The position numbers and the translations under genes were made by a program. The notes beneath the pieces were generated by a model, which worked only from the letters and a program-made list of their open reading frames with translations, was not told the DNA's origin and made no database searches. Shown here one piece after another: positions 42,353 through 50,775 of a stretch of DNA of 64,000 nt (its first letter is position 1; every line of letters begins with the position of its first letter). The stretch comes from an uncultured Acetatifactor sp. (GTDB lineage: Bacteria; Bacillota; Clostridia; Lachnospirales; Lachnospiraceae): assembly GCA_910589035.1 (NCBI GenBank), contig CAJUSI010000060.1:1-64000 (forward strand), given 5' to 3'.

Positions 42353-44677
42353 ATGCCGCAAAAGAGAAGGAAACATTCAAAGCTGCTTGCAAAATACATC
42401 AAAATCAATTTCTGTGTGATCTTTTTACCCGTTGTGTTGGGCTGTGTGCTTTACTGTACCTCCATTCAGAGAAATTATATCGACAAATATCTGAAAACCA
42501 TAGAATATTCCGTCAATGAGAAACTGTGGCAGCTGGAGGCCAGGACAAGATCTTTTGCATCCACTGCCCAGCAGATTTGTCTGGAAGAGGATTTTACGCC
42601 GTATCGATTGACGAACTCTTCGTATTCTTCCATCAATGCTCTCAAAAGGCTGAAGGCATTTACCGCGGAGTCAGTTTATTTTCGGGATCTGGTGATTCAC
42701 CTGAACGATTCAGATCAGGTGTATACCAGCATGGGCGTCGTGGATGTGGACACTTTCCTGGACAGGACGTATCAGCTGGAGGAAGGCTTCTCCCGGGAAG
42801 GCTTTGAGAAGCTTTTGCAGTCCAAAAGGTATTACGAATGTACGGGGGAAGGCCAGTATATCAGTTCGGGAGCTTTTCAGTACAGCGTGATAGCCTGCCC
42901 GCTGGGGAAAACAGAGGGCAGCTATTACGGGACGCTGCTTGGCATATACGAAAATGACTGGGAGGAGATGTTTCGGACGGAGAAGGAGGAACAGGACAAA
43001 AGGCTTGTTTGTGTCTGTACGGGAACCATGGAAATGCTTTATACCCAAATGCCGGAATCTGTCAGAGAAGATCTTGACCTGAAAAAGGATTTGACGGAAC
43101 CGCTGGCGGAGCTTCTGCGGGATTGGGACAGCAAAGGAGAGTATTGGCGGTTCCGGATGAAGGGTGTGAACTATATCGGGAAAATAGCGCATTTCGATGT
43201 GAATGGATGGTATGTGATCGATATGGTGGATGAGTCCAGCATTGCCGGAGAAATACTGCTGCTTCAGCTGCCCATGTTGATCGGAATGTTTTTGAGTATG
43301 CTTTTGCTCACCTTTTTTCTCAGCATTGTCCTTTCCGTATACAATTATGTACCCATACAGAAGCTTTATCATCTTTTTGACAAAAAGGAGAGGAAGGGCA
43401 GAGACAGACAGAGCCAGAAAGGGAGAAATGAACTGATGTTTCTGAACGAATATATCCGAAAGATGCTGGAGGAGCAGGACAGCATGGGAGAGCAGCTGCT
43501 GGCCAGCAGGAAAATTTCCAGGATGGAACTGGTGGGCAGACTGCTGAAAGGCGGGCTGGATGTCGGAGTACCGGCGGTGAGGGAGCAAATTGCAGATATG
43601 GGCCTGCGGCTGGACAAACCGTATATGGCGGCTATGGTTTTGAAAATCCCGGAGGATAATATACGCGATTTTGAACGAAAACTCCGGAATGTGTACGGGG
43701 ATATCAGAACGGAAGGATTTTATCTCACGGAAGGGATTTATAAATATTATGACGCGTTTCTTGCCTGCACGGAGGATGGGGAGGAGATTGCAAAGTTTGC
43801 CCAATGGCTGATGGACTGGGCCGGGGAGGAGAGTGGTCTGCAGATCGGTATCGGCAATACGTATGCCGATGTCCAGAGCTTGAAGTATTCCCTGATGGAG
43901 GCGATTATCGCAGTGGAAAGCAGGGAGGAGGATGGCATCGCCTTCTTTTCGGAGCTGGCAGCCAGCCGGAACGAGGTGTTTTACTGTAAGCCGCTGGAGA
44001 GCGAGCTGAAACTGAAACTGGTGCTGGCCCAGGGGGCTGCCGGGGAGCTGGAGGAGGTTCTGGAGGAGCTGTACAGAGAACTGCTGCATATCCGGCAGTC
44101 CGGTTCCGATACCGTCCTGGCGTTTTTGATGAATCGGATCATGGCGGTTTTATTTGAGGATTCCTTAAGCCTGGAGGAAGGAGGCGGGGAAAGATACCTT
44201 CAATATACCAACCTGGAAGAATTTTTTGCCAGGCTGGGAGAATTCTGCCGGGCGGAGCTGGAGCGACGTCAGGAGCGTAAAGCTGCCAGAGAGGACAGAA
44301 GGATGCGTAAGATACTGGACTTCATAGACAGAAATTATATGAGGCAGGAGATGTCCCTTGTGCTGGTGGCGGGTGAATTCGATATGACGGGTCCTTATCT
44401 GAGCAAAATTTTCAAGGGAGCGGTGGGAAAGAACTTTATAGAATACATCACGGAGAAAAGGCTGGAGCGGGCGGCGGAGCTGCTGGTCAATACGGATGCC
44501 CCTGTTGGGGAGATCGTATCCCTGGTGGGCTATTCCGATGCAGCCAGCTTTACACGGAAATTTACCAGATATTTCCTGATTTCGCCCGGCGCCTACAGAA
44601 AGGTGGAGAGGGAGAAGAAAGGGAAACAGGAGAAGGGAGGCAGGGAGGATGCAGGAGATTGCACTGTGGAGAGATGA
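42353..44677 (+). CDS. membrane-bound AraC-family transcriptional regulator (YesN/sensor type)
   Basis: About 774 residues from the ATG at 42353 (an earlier ATG at 42284 is possible). Helix one near residue 20, an extracytoplasmic sensor of about 270 residues, helix two (LLLQLPMLIGMFLSMLLL), a cytoplasmic linker, and a C-terminal AraC HTH pair (MSLVLVAGEFDMTGPYLSKIF and EIVSLVGYSDAASFTRKFTR). It senses an external sugar signal and activates the neighbouring transport and hydrolase genes, a common arrangement in Clostridia and Paenibacillus. The end overlaps the next gene by 29 bp. Confidence 0.9.
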   Translation: MPQKRRKHSKLLAKYIKINFCVIFLPVVLGCVLYCTSIQRNYIDKYLKTIEYSVNEKLWQLEARTRSFASTAQQICLEEDFTPYRLTNSSYSSINALKRLKAFTAESVYFRDLVIHLNDSDQVYTSMGVVDVDTFLDRTYQLEEGFSREGFEKLLQSKRYYECTGEGQYISSGAFQYSVIACPLGKTEGSYYGTLLGIYENDWEEMFRTEKEEQDKRLVCVCTGTMEMLYTQMPESVREDLDLKKDLTEPLAELLRDWDSKGEYWRFRMKGVNYIGKIAHFDVNGWYVIDMVDESSIAGEILLLQLPMLIGMFLSMLLLTFFLSIVLSVYNYVPIQKLYHLFDKKERKGRDRQSQKGRNELMFLNEYIRKMLEEQDSMGEQLLASRKISRMELVGRLLKGGLDVGVPAVREQIADMGLRLDKPYMAAMVLKIPEDNIRDFERKLRNVYGDIRTEGFYLTEGIYKYYDAFLACTEDGEEIAKFAQWLMDWAGEESGLQIGIGNTYADVQSLKYSLMEAIIAVESREEDGIAFFSELAASRNEVFYCKPLESELKLKLVLAQGAAGELEEVLEELYRELLHIRQSGSDTVLAFLMNRIMAVLFEDSLSLEEGGGERYLQYTNLEEFFARLGEFCRAELERRQERKAAREDRRMRKILDFIDRNYMRQEMSLVLVAGEFDMTGPYLSKIFKGAVGKNFIEYITEKRLERAAELLVNTDAPVGEIVSLVGYSDAASFTRKFTRYFLISPGAYRKVEREKKGKQEKGGREDAGDCTVER

Positions 44678-45485
44678 GGGATTCCGGAACGGATTTCGGG
44701 TGCTTGGCGGTACCCATGAGGAGGGATATGTGGGAGAGCTGCGCTGGGGGACAGAGAAGGGAAGCTGTGAATGGAGCCTGGCTCAGTGGGCCAGCCGCTG
44801 CAACATTGCGGCGGGCAGAAGAGAGGGAAATGCGTATTTCACGCCATCGCAGACGGTGAAGTGCTACTGTGAAGACGGATATCATGTATTGGAATTGGAA
44901 TTGCGTGCCTCACGGGAATATGAGGGTCCCAGAAAGGCGGGAGAGGATTGGCCGCATCTGCTGCTGGGGCAGGAAATGGGGGAGAGATGTCCCTCGCTGG
45001 ACCGGCTGGAGAGTCTGGAATTTCTCTCAGAGGTCAGGATAGGGTATTGCAATTGCGGAATGGAAGCGCCGGATCCGGAGCTTCACGCGGCACAGGCAAA
45101 CCTCTTTCTCACCATAAGTCATATGGAAACCGAAAACATGTATTGGTTTGGTATTCCTTATTACGACAGCAGATATCCCATGCAGGGCGCGTATCTTGCA
45201 GAAGACGGGGGCAAGGAGGATGCCTCTCACAAAATGATTTACATCATCCCCCAGGAGAGACTGACGGACAGGGGATTGGGAGATTGCCGATGGACCGTGT
45301 ACCGCAGGGACATATTGCCGGATATTCTGGAGGGGCTTTGGCTGGGAGCAGAGAAGGGGTTTCTGGAGACTGCGGATGGGGCCGGATATCGGATCAGCTC
45401 CATGAACTTTGGCTGGGAAATGCCCGGAAGCTATGACGCCAATCTGCTGATTCGGCGATTATCTCTTACAGGAAGGCTCCGGTAA
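44649..45485 (+). CDS. hypothetical protein in rhamnose-glycan locus
   Basis: A 278-residue soluble protein without signal peptide or recognisable family. It is rich in aromatic residues (YWFGIPYYDSRYPM; FGWEMPGSYDANLLIRR), a composition typical of sugar-binding or hydrolase beta-sandwiches. It starts inside the end of the AraC regulator gene (29-bp overlap), so its translation is probably coupled. Position before the GH78 gene suggests a part in processing imported sugar. No function is assigned. Confidence 0.7.
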   Translation: MQEIALWRDEGFRNGFRVLGGTHEEGYVGELRWGTEKGSCEWSLAQWASRCNIAAGRREGNAYFTPSQTVKCYCEDGYHVLELELRASREYEGPRKAGEDWPHLLLGQEMGERCPSLDRLESLEFLSEVRIGYCNCGMEAPDPELHAAQANLFLTISHMETENMYWFGIPYYDSRYPMQGAYLAEDGGKEDASHKMIYIIPQERLTDRGLGDCRWTVYRRDILPDILEGLWLGAEKGFLETADGAGYRISSMNFGWEMPGSYDANLLIRRLSLTGRLR

Positions 45486-45504
45486 TATCTGTCTATACAT
45501 CATG

Positions 45505-45551
45505 CAGGCTGTCGCATGAGGGGAAGAAAAAAGCCCCCGGGCGACAGCCTG
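45505..45551. other. 11-bp perfect inverted repeat
   Basis: CAGGCTGTCGC (45505-45515) and GCGACAGCCTG (45541-45551) are exact complements around a 25-nt loop. No T-run follows, so it may be an mRNA processing or protein site rather than a terminator. Confidence 0.6.
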
Positions 45552-45665
45552 ATACGGTTACGGAGGGCAGAGACTTGGAAGAAGCCTCCGGCACGGAGGA
45601 TTTGCTGCTGAAACCGGAGCTTTTGGAGAGAGCTTCCGTGGCAGCACCTTTTGGAGAGAACCTGA

Positions 45666-48020
45666 ATGGGCAGAGAGGATAGACATATGACGAAGCAGAT
45701 TTTTATATACAGGAAGAAGGAGGCCGGCGTGCAGAAGGAGGTTACCCTGTTCCGCAGAGAATTTTATGTCTCTGCGGAACAGATATGCCGAGAATCCGTG
45801 ATAGCCATTACGGCGGATACCCGATATCTGCTGTATCTGAACGGACGGTATGTATGCAGAGGGCCGGAAAGCGGAGATGCCTGGAGGAAGTATTATGATG
45901 TTGTGGATGCCGCTCCCTTTTTGCGGGAGGGGATGAACTGTATCGGCGTAAAGGTGATTCATTATCCCATGGGAGACGAAGGACTCCGGCAGTTTGAGCT
46001 TGGCCCCACGGGGCTGGTGCGTTCTCCGTACGGAGGGCTGTGCGTCTTTTCCCTGTCGGGGAAGGCGGTGCCCGGGACAGATGCCGAATGGAAATGGAAA
46101 TCGGATGCATCCTACGGGTTTAAAGCGTCTCTGCTGGCCAGGCAGGCAGGGGATATGGAGTTCATCCAGGCCGGCGCCGGGGAGGAAGGATGGACGGAAA
46201 CCGGTTATGACGAAAGCCGCTGGCAGAATGCTGCCGTGATCCAGGAAACGACGGACTGTGCGCCTGCCTCTGCCTATGGAGTTCTGCAAAACTGGATGCT
46301 GCAGCCTCGGGATATTCCCATGCTGGAGGAGAAGGAGATAGAGGCAAAGTCGATTCGCAGCGTTGGGGGAGGGGTGGATTTCGGGGGACTTCTCCGGGGC
46401 TGTCCCGCAGTGGTACCGGCCGGAACGGAGGCTGCCTGTGAACTGGACATGGGGAAGATGGTGACCGCCTATGTCAGAACTGATTTCATGAAAGGCGGCC
46501 AGGGCAGAGCGGAATATCTCTACAGCGAATGCTATTACCATGAGAGAGAAGGGAGTCTGACAAAAATACAGAGAGACGATGCCGTCGACGGCGTACTGGC
46601 AGGAGAGGCGGACGAGTTGAGGCTGGGCGATGGCCCCTTTGTATATGAGCCCTTTGAATACCGTGCCTTCCGCTATCTGCGATTGACGGTACGGGCGGGG
46701 GAACAGGATGTGGTATTGAAGAGAATCACTTTCCGCAGGACGGGATATCCGTTTTATCCGCAGGCCGACTTTGAAGCGGAAGATCCGGTATTGCAGCGGA
46801 TCTGGAAGGTCAGCCTTCAGACGCTGCGCTGCTGTATGCAGGACACTTATATCGACTGCCCTTATTATGAGAGACTGCAGTACGGGATGGATGCCATGAT
46901 AGAGGCATTGCATACCTATCCGGTGCTTGGGGACGACAGGCTTGCAAGGAAAACATTTCTGGATCTGGCGGGAACGCAGATGCCGGACGGCATGATTTAC
47001 TGTAATGCGCCGTCCAATGACCGTCATGTCATACCTGGTTTCGGGATTTACTATATAGATATGCTGTATGATCACTTTCGGTATTTCGGAGACAAAAGCC
47101 TGGTAGAGCAGTATTGGGCAGTGTGTGCCGGAATTTTGGGGTTTTTCCACAGGAATCTGGACGGGGAGACGGGGGTGGTTTCCGGAAACGGGTATTGGGA
47201 ATTTGCGGATTGGACCCGGGAGTGGAATCCCTACCTGGGCGTACCGGCAGATAAGGGGCAGGGAGAAAGGCAGTATCTCTATACATTGATGTACGCCTAC
47301 GGGCTTCTGAGGATGGCGCAGCTTACGGAGGCGGTATACGGTGCAGAGGCGGGACGTCAGTGGAGGGCGCGTCACGGCCAGGTGACGGAGATAATCAATC
47401 GTATCGTGTGGGATCCGCGGCAGGGCTATTACCGCACCTCAGACCGGGCGGTCCGCTGCAGCCAGCACGCACAGGTGTGGGCCGTTCTAAGCGAATGTAT
47501 CCGGGGAAAAGCAGCCAAAGAGCTGCTTCGGAGGATGCAGGGGGATGCTTCCCTGGTCAGATGCTCCTATTCCATGAAGCATTATTATCACAGGGCCCTG
47601 GACCGGGCGGGGCTGGAGACGGGAAGGAAGGAGATGTGGGAGGAGTATGAAGCTTTGCTGAAAACCGGTTCCACTACCTGGCCGGAGGATCCCGTGAGCG
47701 CCAGAAGCGACTGCCATGGCTGGAGCACCACGCCGATTTACGAAATCTGCCATAATCTTCTGGGGGTGCGGCCGGGGGAGCCGGGATTTGGCAGGATTGT
47801 GATTGCTCCGGTACAGTGGGAGGCCGGCAGCCTGAAGGGGACGGTCTGGACTCCGCAGGGCTGTGTCAGGGTGGAGAGACATGTGGAGACAGGAGAGGGA
47901 TTCCGGCGGGCGGTGGTTTCCTTTGCGATGGAAAGGGAGACGGAAGTCACGGTGCGGATTGCAGACAGAGAAATCCTGTCCGGACGGTTCCGACAGGGGG
48001 AGTGCAGCGCGATATTGTAG
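45666..48020 (+). CDS. alpha-L-rhamnosidase, GH78
   Basis: A 784-residue GH78-like enzyme (ATG at 45687 is an alternative start with equally good spacing). N-terminal beta domains precede the (alpha/alpha)6 barrel, where DCPYYERLQYGMDA supplies the conserved Asp and Glu and RSDCHGWSTTPIYEI the later active-site loop; a C-terminal beta domain follows. No signal peptide, so it acts on sugars taken in by the linked ABC system, releasing L-rhamnose from plant or bacterial glycans. Confidence 0.88.
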   Translation: MGREDRHMTKQIFIYRKKEAGVQKEVTLFRREFYVSAEQICRESVIAITADTRYLLYLNGRYVCRGPESGDAWRKYYDVVDAAPFLREGMNCIGVKVIHYPMGDEGLRQFELGPTGLVRSPYGGLCVFSLSGKAVPGTDAEWKWKSDASYGFKASLLARQAGDMEFIQAGAGEEGWTETGYDESRWQNAAVIQETTDCAPASAYGVLQNWMLQPRDIPMLEEKEIEAKSIRSVGGGVDFGGLLRGCPAVVPAGTEAACELDMGKMVTAYVRTDFMKGGQGRAEYLYSECYYHEREGSLTKIQRDDAVDGVLAGEADELRLGDGPFVYEPFEYRAFRYLRLTVRAGEQDVVLKRITFRRTGYPFYPQADFEAEDPVLQRIWKVSLQTLRCCMQDTYIDCPYYERLQYGMDAMIEALHTYPVLGDDRLARKTFLDLAGTQMPDGMIYCNAPSNDRHVIPGFGIYYIDMLYDHFRYFGDKSLVEQYWAVCAGILGFFHRNLDGETGVVSGNGYWEFADWTREWNPYLGVPADKGQGERQYLYTLMYAYGLLRMAQLTEAVYGAEAGRQWRARHGQVTEIINRIVWDPRQGYYRTSDRAVRCSQHAQVWAVLSECIRGKAAKELLRRMQGDASLVRCSYSMKHYYHRALDRAGLETGRKEMWEEYEALLKTGSTTWPEDPVSARSDCHGWSTTPIYEICHNLLGVRPGEPGFGRIVIAPVQWEAGSLKGTVWTPQGCVRVERHVETGEGFRRAVVSFAMERETEVTVRIADREILSGRFRQGECSAIL

Positions 48021-48192
48021 CTTAGCCTGGTGCAGCTGCATTTTGTCTGTTTTTTCATATAAATTTATACTTATTTTATTGCATTTCTTTCAAAAAAGTT
48101 TAAAATGTTACGTGTCAGCCGGTCATCAATATTTATTCGGGCAGCAGAATATCCGCAGGATGCGGTCTGCTGTCTCCAGGGAGGCATAGTAT

Positions 48193-48585
48193 ATGAGAGA
48201 AAAGATGCAGCGTTTTATGTGGGGCCGTTACGGAAATGACAGTTTCAACCAGGTTTTGCTGGCTGTTGCTTTTATCAGTCTGCTCCTTTCCTTTGTCGGC
48301 GGAGGGATTTTTTACATACTGGCTACCATAGTCATGGGTTATGCCTACTTCCGCATGTTCTCCAGAAATATCAGCCGACGTTCCGCGGAAAACCAGAAAT
48401 TTTTACAGCGGACCAGGAAGCTCAGGGGATTGCTCGGGAAGAAGAAAATGGAATGGGCCCAGAGAAAGAACTATCATATATACAAATGTCCCAATTGCAG
48501 GCAGAAGCTCCGCGTGCCCAGGGGAAGGGGAAGAATTGCCATCAGCTGCAGAAAGTGCGGAAATGAATTTATCAAAAAGAGCTGA
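48193..48585 (+). CDS. small membrane protein with zinc ribbon
   Basis: A 130-residue protein: two close membrane helices (about 19-36 and 38-55), a basic helix and a C-terminal zinc ribbon CPNC..CRKCG (about 100-120). It has no known family name to assign. With DUF5685 and DnaJ-domain genes directly downstream on the same strand it may belong to a membrane quality-control or assembly unit. AGGGAGGC precedes the ATG. Confidence 0.78.
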   Translation: MREKMQRFMWGRYGNDSFNQVLLAVAFISLLLSFVGGGIFYILATIVMGYAYFRMFSRNISRRSAENQKFLQRTRKLRGLLGKKKMEWAQRKNYHIYKCPNCRQKLRVPRGRGRIAISCRKCGNEFIKKS

Positions 48586-48693
48586 TCAGGAGAGTTCCTT
48601 TTGCTGCTTGCGGCAAAGGCATGAATCGCAGCAAAGCAATTTACAGAAATTGCTGAAAAATTTTTTGAAAATTCAAAAGGCGCGGAGGTTGGA

Positions 48694-49593
48694 ATGTTCG
48701 GATATATCATCGTGAATAAAGCGGAGATGAAATTCAAAGAATTTGATATATACCATTCATATTATTGCGGAATCTGCCGGGAGCTGAAGAAAAGATACGG
48801 CGCTGCGGGGCAGCTTGCGCTCAGCTTTGACATGACATTTCTGGCCATACTGCTCACCGGTCTCTATGACACGCAGACCAGGAAAGCGGATTGTAAATGT
48901 ATCGTCCATCCCTTTGAGAGGCATGAGACAAGAAATAATATATTTACGGAATATGCCGCGGACATGAATATGCTTTTTGCCTATTATAAATGCAGGGACG
49001 ATTGGGAGGACGAGAGGAAAGTCCGGAAACTGCTCTATGGCCGCCTGCTGGAAGGAAAGGCGGGGAAACTGCAGGCTGTCTACACCAAAAAGGTGGAAAA
49101 CATCCGGCGGCTGATGGAAGATTTTTCCCGGGAGGAAAAAGGGGAGGATGCGGATATCGATACGCTGGCGGGGCTGTTCGGCAGGGTCATGGGGGAAATC
49201 ATGGCCGTTCGCGAGGACGAATGGGCGGAAAGCCTGCGGCGGCTGGGCTTCTTCCTGGGTAAATTTATCTACCTTTGTGACGCCTATGAGGATATAGAGC
49301 TGGATATCAAAAAGGGTACGCCGAACCCTCTGAAGAGGAGATATCAGGATCCGGACTTTGAGGAGGAATGCAGGACCATTCTGATGATGATGATGTCGGA
49401 ATGCTGCAGGGAATTTGAACGCCTGCCTATTCTGGAGAATGTGGAGATACTGCGCAATATCCTGTATTCCGGTGTCTGGGGGAGATACGAGGCGGTCCAT
49501 GAAAAGCGCATGGGGGAGAATGTGCCGGCACCGCCGGAGCGGGAAGGGCAGGACGGTCCGCAGAGCGGGAGGGAAGGCTTTGCGGCAAAATGA
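48694..49593 (+). CDS. DUF5685 family protein
   Basis: A 299-residue protein with the family N-terminus MFGYIIVNKAEMKFKEFDIY and YYCGICRELKKRYG. Cysteines (YCGIC; DCKC) suggest a metal or disulphide site. It is mostly helical. Members in Clostridia are commonly beside DnaJ-domain genes, as here. Function is not established. Confidence 0.85.
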   Translation: MFGYIIVNKAEMKFKEFDIYHSYYCGICRELKKRYGAAGQLALSFDMTFLAILLTGLYDTQTRKADCKCIVHPFERHETRNNIFTEYAADMNMLFAYYKCRDDWEDERKVRKLLYGRLLEGKAGKLQAVYTKKVENIRRLMEDFSREEKGEDADIDTLAGLFGRVMGEIMAVREDEWAESLRRLGFFLGKFIYLCDAYEDIELDIKKGTPNPLKRRYQDPDFEEECRTILMMMMSECCREFERLPILENVEILRNILYSGVWGRYEAVHEKRMGENVPAPPEREGQDGPQSGREGFAAK

Positions 49594-49620
49594 TTCCTGC
49601 GGGCAATGAGCCAGGCAGAC
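49593..49620 (+). repeat. dispersed repeat, copy 2
   Basis: ATTCCTGCGGGCAATGAGCC and the following AGGCAGAC match copy 3 (63139-63196) over GCAATGAGCCAGGC. It begins at the stop codon of the DUF5685 gene. Confidence 0.7.
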
Positions 49621-49751
49621 ATGCCTGCGTGTATAGGAAAGCCATATTCCATGGCTTGCAAATGCAGCGGGGCTGTTGACCCGGGACTGCGGAATATGAA
49701 GAGAGACCGGTTTTGGAAAAGTAATATGCCGGCCCGGAAAACGAGGAGAAC

Positions 49752-50501
49752 ATGTACGATCCATACAGTGTCTTAGGCGTGGGCAGGAACGCCACGGAAG
49801 AGGAGATAAAAAAGGCATACAAGGCCCTGAGCCGCAGATATCACCCGGATGCCAATGTCAATAACCCCAATAAAGCCCAGGCGGAGGAAAGGTTCAAGGA
49901 GATCCAGGGGGCTTATCAGCAGATCATGAAGGAGAGAACCTCCGGATACGGTCCCTCCGGCTACGGAAGGAGCACTTCCGGGGGAGCCGGCGGCGCATCC
50001 GGGGGCTACGGCAGACAGGAGGGAGATCCCTTCGGCGGTTTCGGCAGCGGGCCTTTCTGGGGCTTCGGCTTCGGCGGCTTCGGGCAGGGGCAGAATACCG
50101 GATACGAGGAGAATTCTTATATCAGGGCGGCGGGGAATTATATCCGCAACGGCTACTATAAGGAGGCAAGGACCACCCTGGACAATATGGACAGCCGGGA
50201 CAGGAGCGCCAGATGGTATTACTACAGCGCCATCGCCCATTCTGGCCTGGGCAATAACGTGGCGGCGCTGGATCACGCGAAGCGGGCCGCGGGCCTGGAG
50301 CCGGACAATGCGGATTACCGGAATCTGGTGCAGCAGTTTGAGAGCGGCGGCAGCTGGTATGAACAGCGCCAGGCGGCGTACGGTTACCCTTCCTTCGGAG
50401 GCGGCAATATATGCATGAAGATCTGCATCGCCAATATGATATGCAATGTCTGCTGCCTGGGCGGCGGGTGCTGCGGCGGCCGGGGGATGTATTATTATTG
50501 A
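49752..50501 (+). CDS. DnaJ-domain (J-domain) protein
   Basis: A 249-residue J protein: helix II/III with HPD at residues 31-33, then a glycine-serine-rich linker (about 65-115), TPR-like helices (about 120-195) and a cysteine-rich hydrophobic tail NICMKICIANMICNVCC. It lacks the DnaJ zinc-finger and substrate domains, so it should recruit Hsp70 (DnaK) to a particular client, possibly at a membrane via its tail. Lies in the same run as the zinc-ribbon and DUF5685 genes. Confidence 0.87.
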   Translation: MYDPYSVLGVGRNATEEEIKKAYKALSRRYHPDANVNNPNKAQAEERFKEIQGAYQQIMKERTSGYGPSGYGRSTSGGAGGASGGYGRQEGDPFGGFGSGPFWGFGFGGFGQGQNTGYEENSYIRAAGNYIRNGYYKEARTTLDNMDSRDRSARWYYYSAIAHSGLGNNVAALDHAKRAAGLEPDNADYRNLVQQFESGGSWYEQRQAAYGYPSFGGGNICMKICIANMICNVCCLGGGCCGGRGMYYY

Positions 50502-50630
50502 GGCCGGTTCGGACAGGACGGAGCCGGGATTTCCAGCGGGAAAACATCCCGGGAAATCCGGGAGAAGGGATAGAAGGGGACGGATCCTGCCCCGGGAAGG
50601 AAGCGGCGCAGGAATTCTTTCAACAGGGGC

Positions 50631-50659
50631 TTGCATTTCCTCCCGTTCTCTATTATAAT
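50631..50659 (+). promoter_or_regulatory. nrdDG promoter
   Basis: TTGCAT (50631-50636), 17-bp spacer, TATAAT (50654-50659). Confidence 0.78.
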
Positions 50660-50665
50660 GGTATA

Positions 50666-50710
50666 ACAAGATATAGATACGCAGACAATGACAGAACACA
50701 AGATGTAGAT
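50666..50710 (+). promoter_or_regulatory. pair of NrdR-like boxes
   Basis: ACAAGATATAGAT (50666-50678) and ACAAGATGTAGAT (50698-50710) lie exactly 32 bp apart, three helical turns, just downstream of the -10. Two boxes at this spacing are the usual target of the ribonucleotide-reductase repressor NrdR. Sequence match to the palindromic consensus is partial on the right half. Confidence 0.65.
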
Positions 50711-50775
50711 CAGAGCCGTATCCGTAGAACCTTGCGGAGCGGCTCTGTGTGCGTGGATAAGGAGCGAATGCCATT

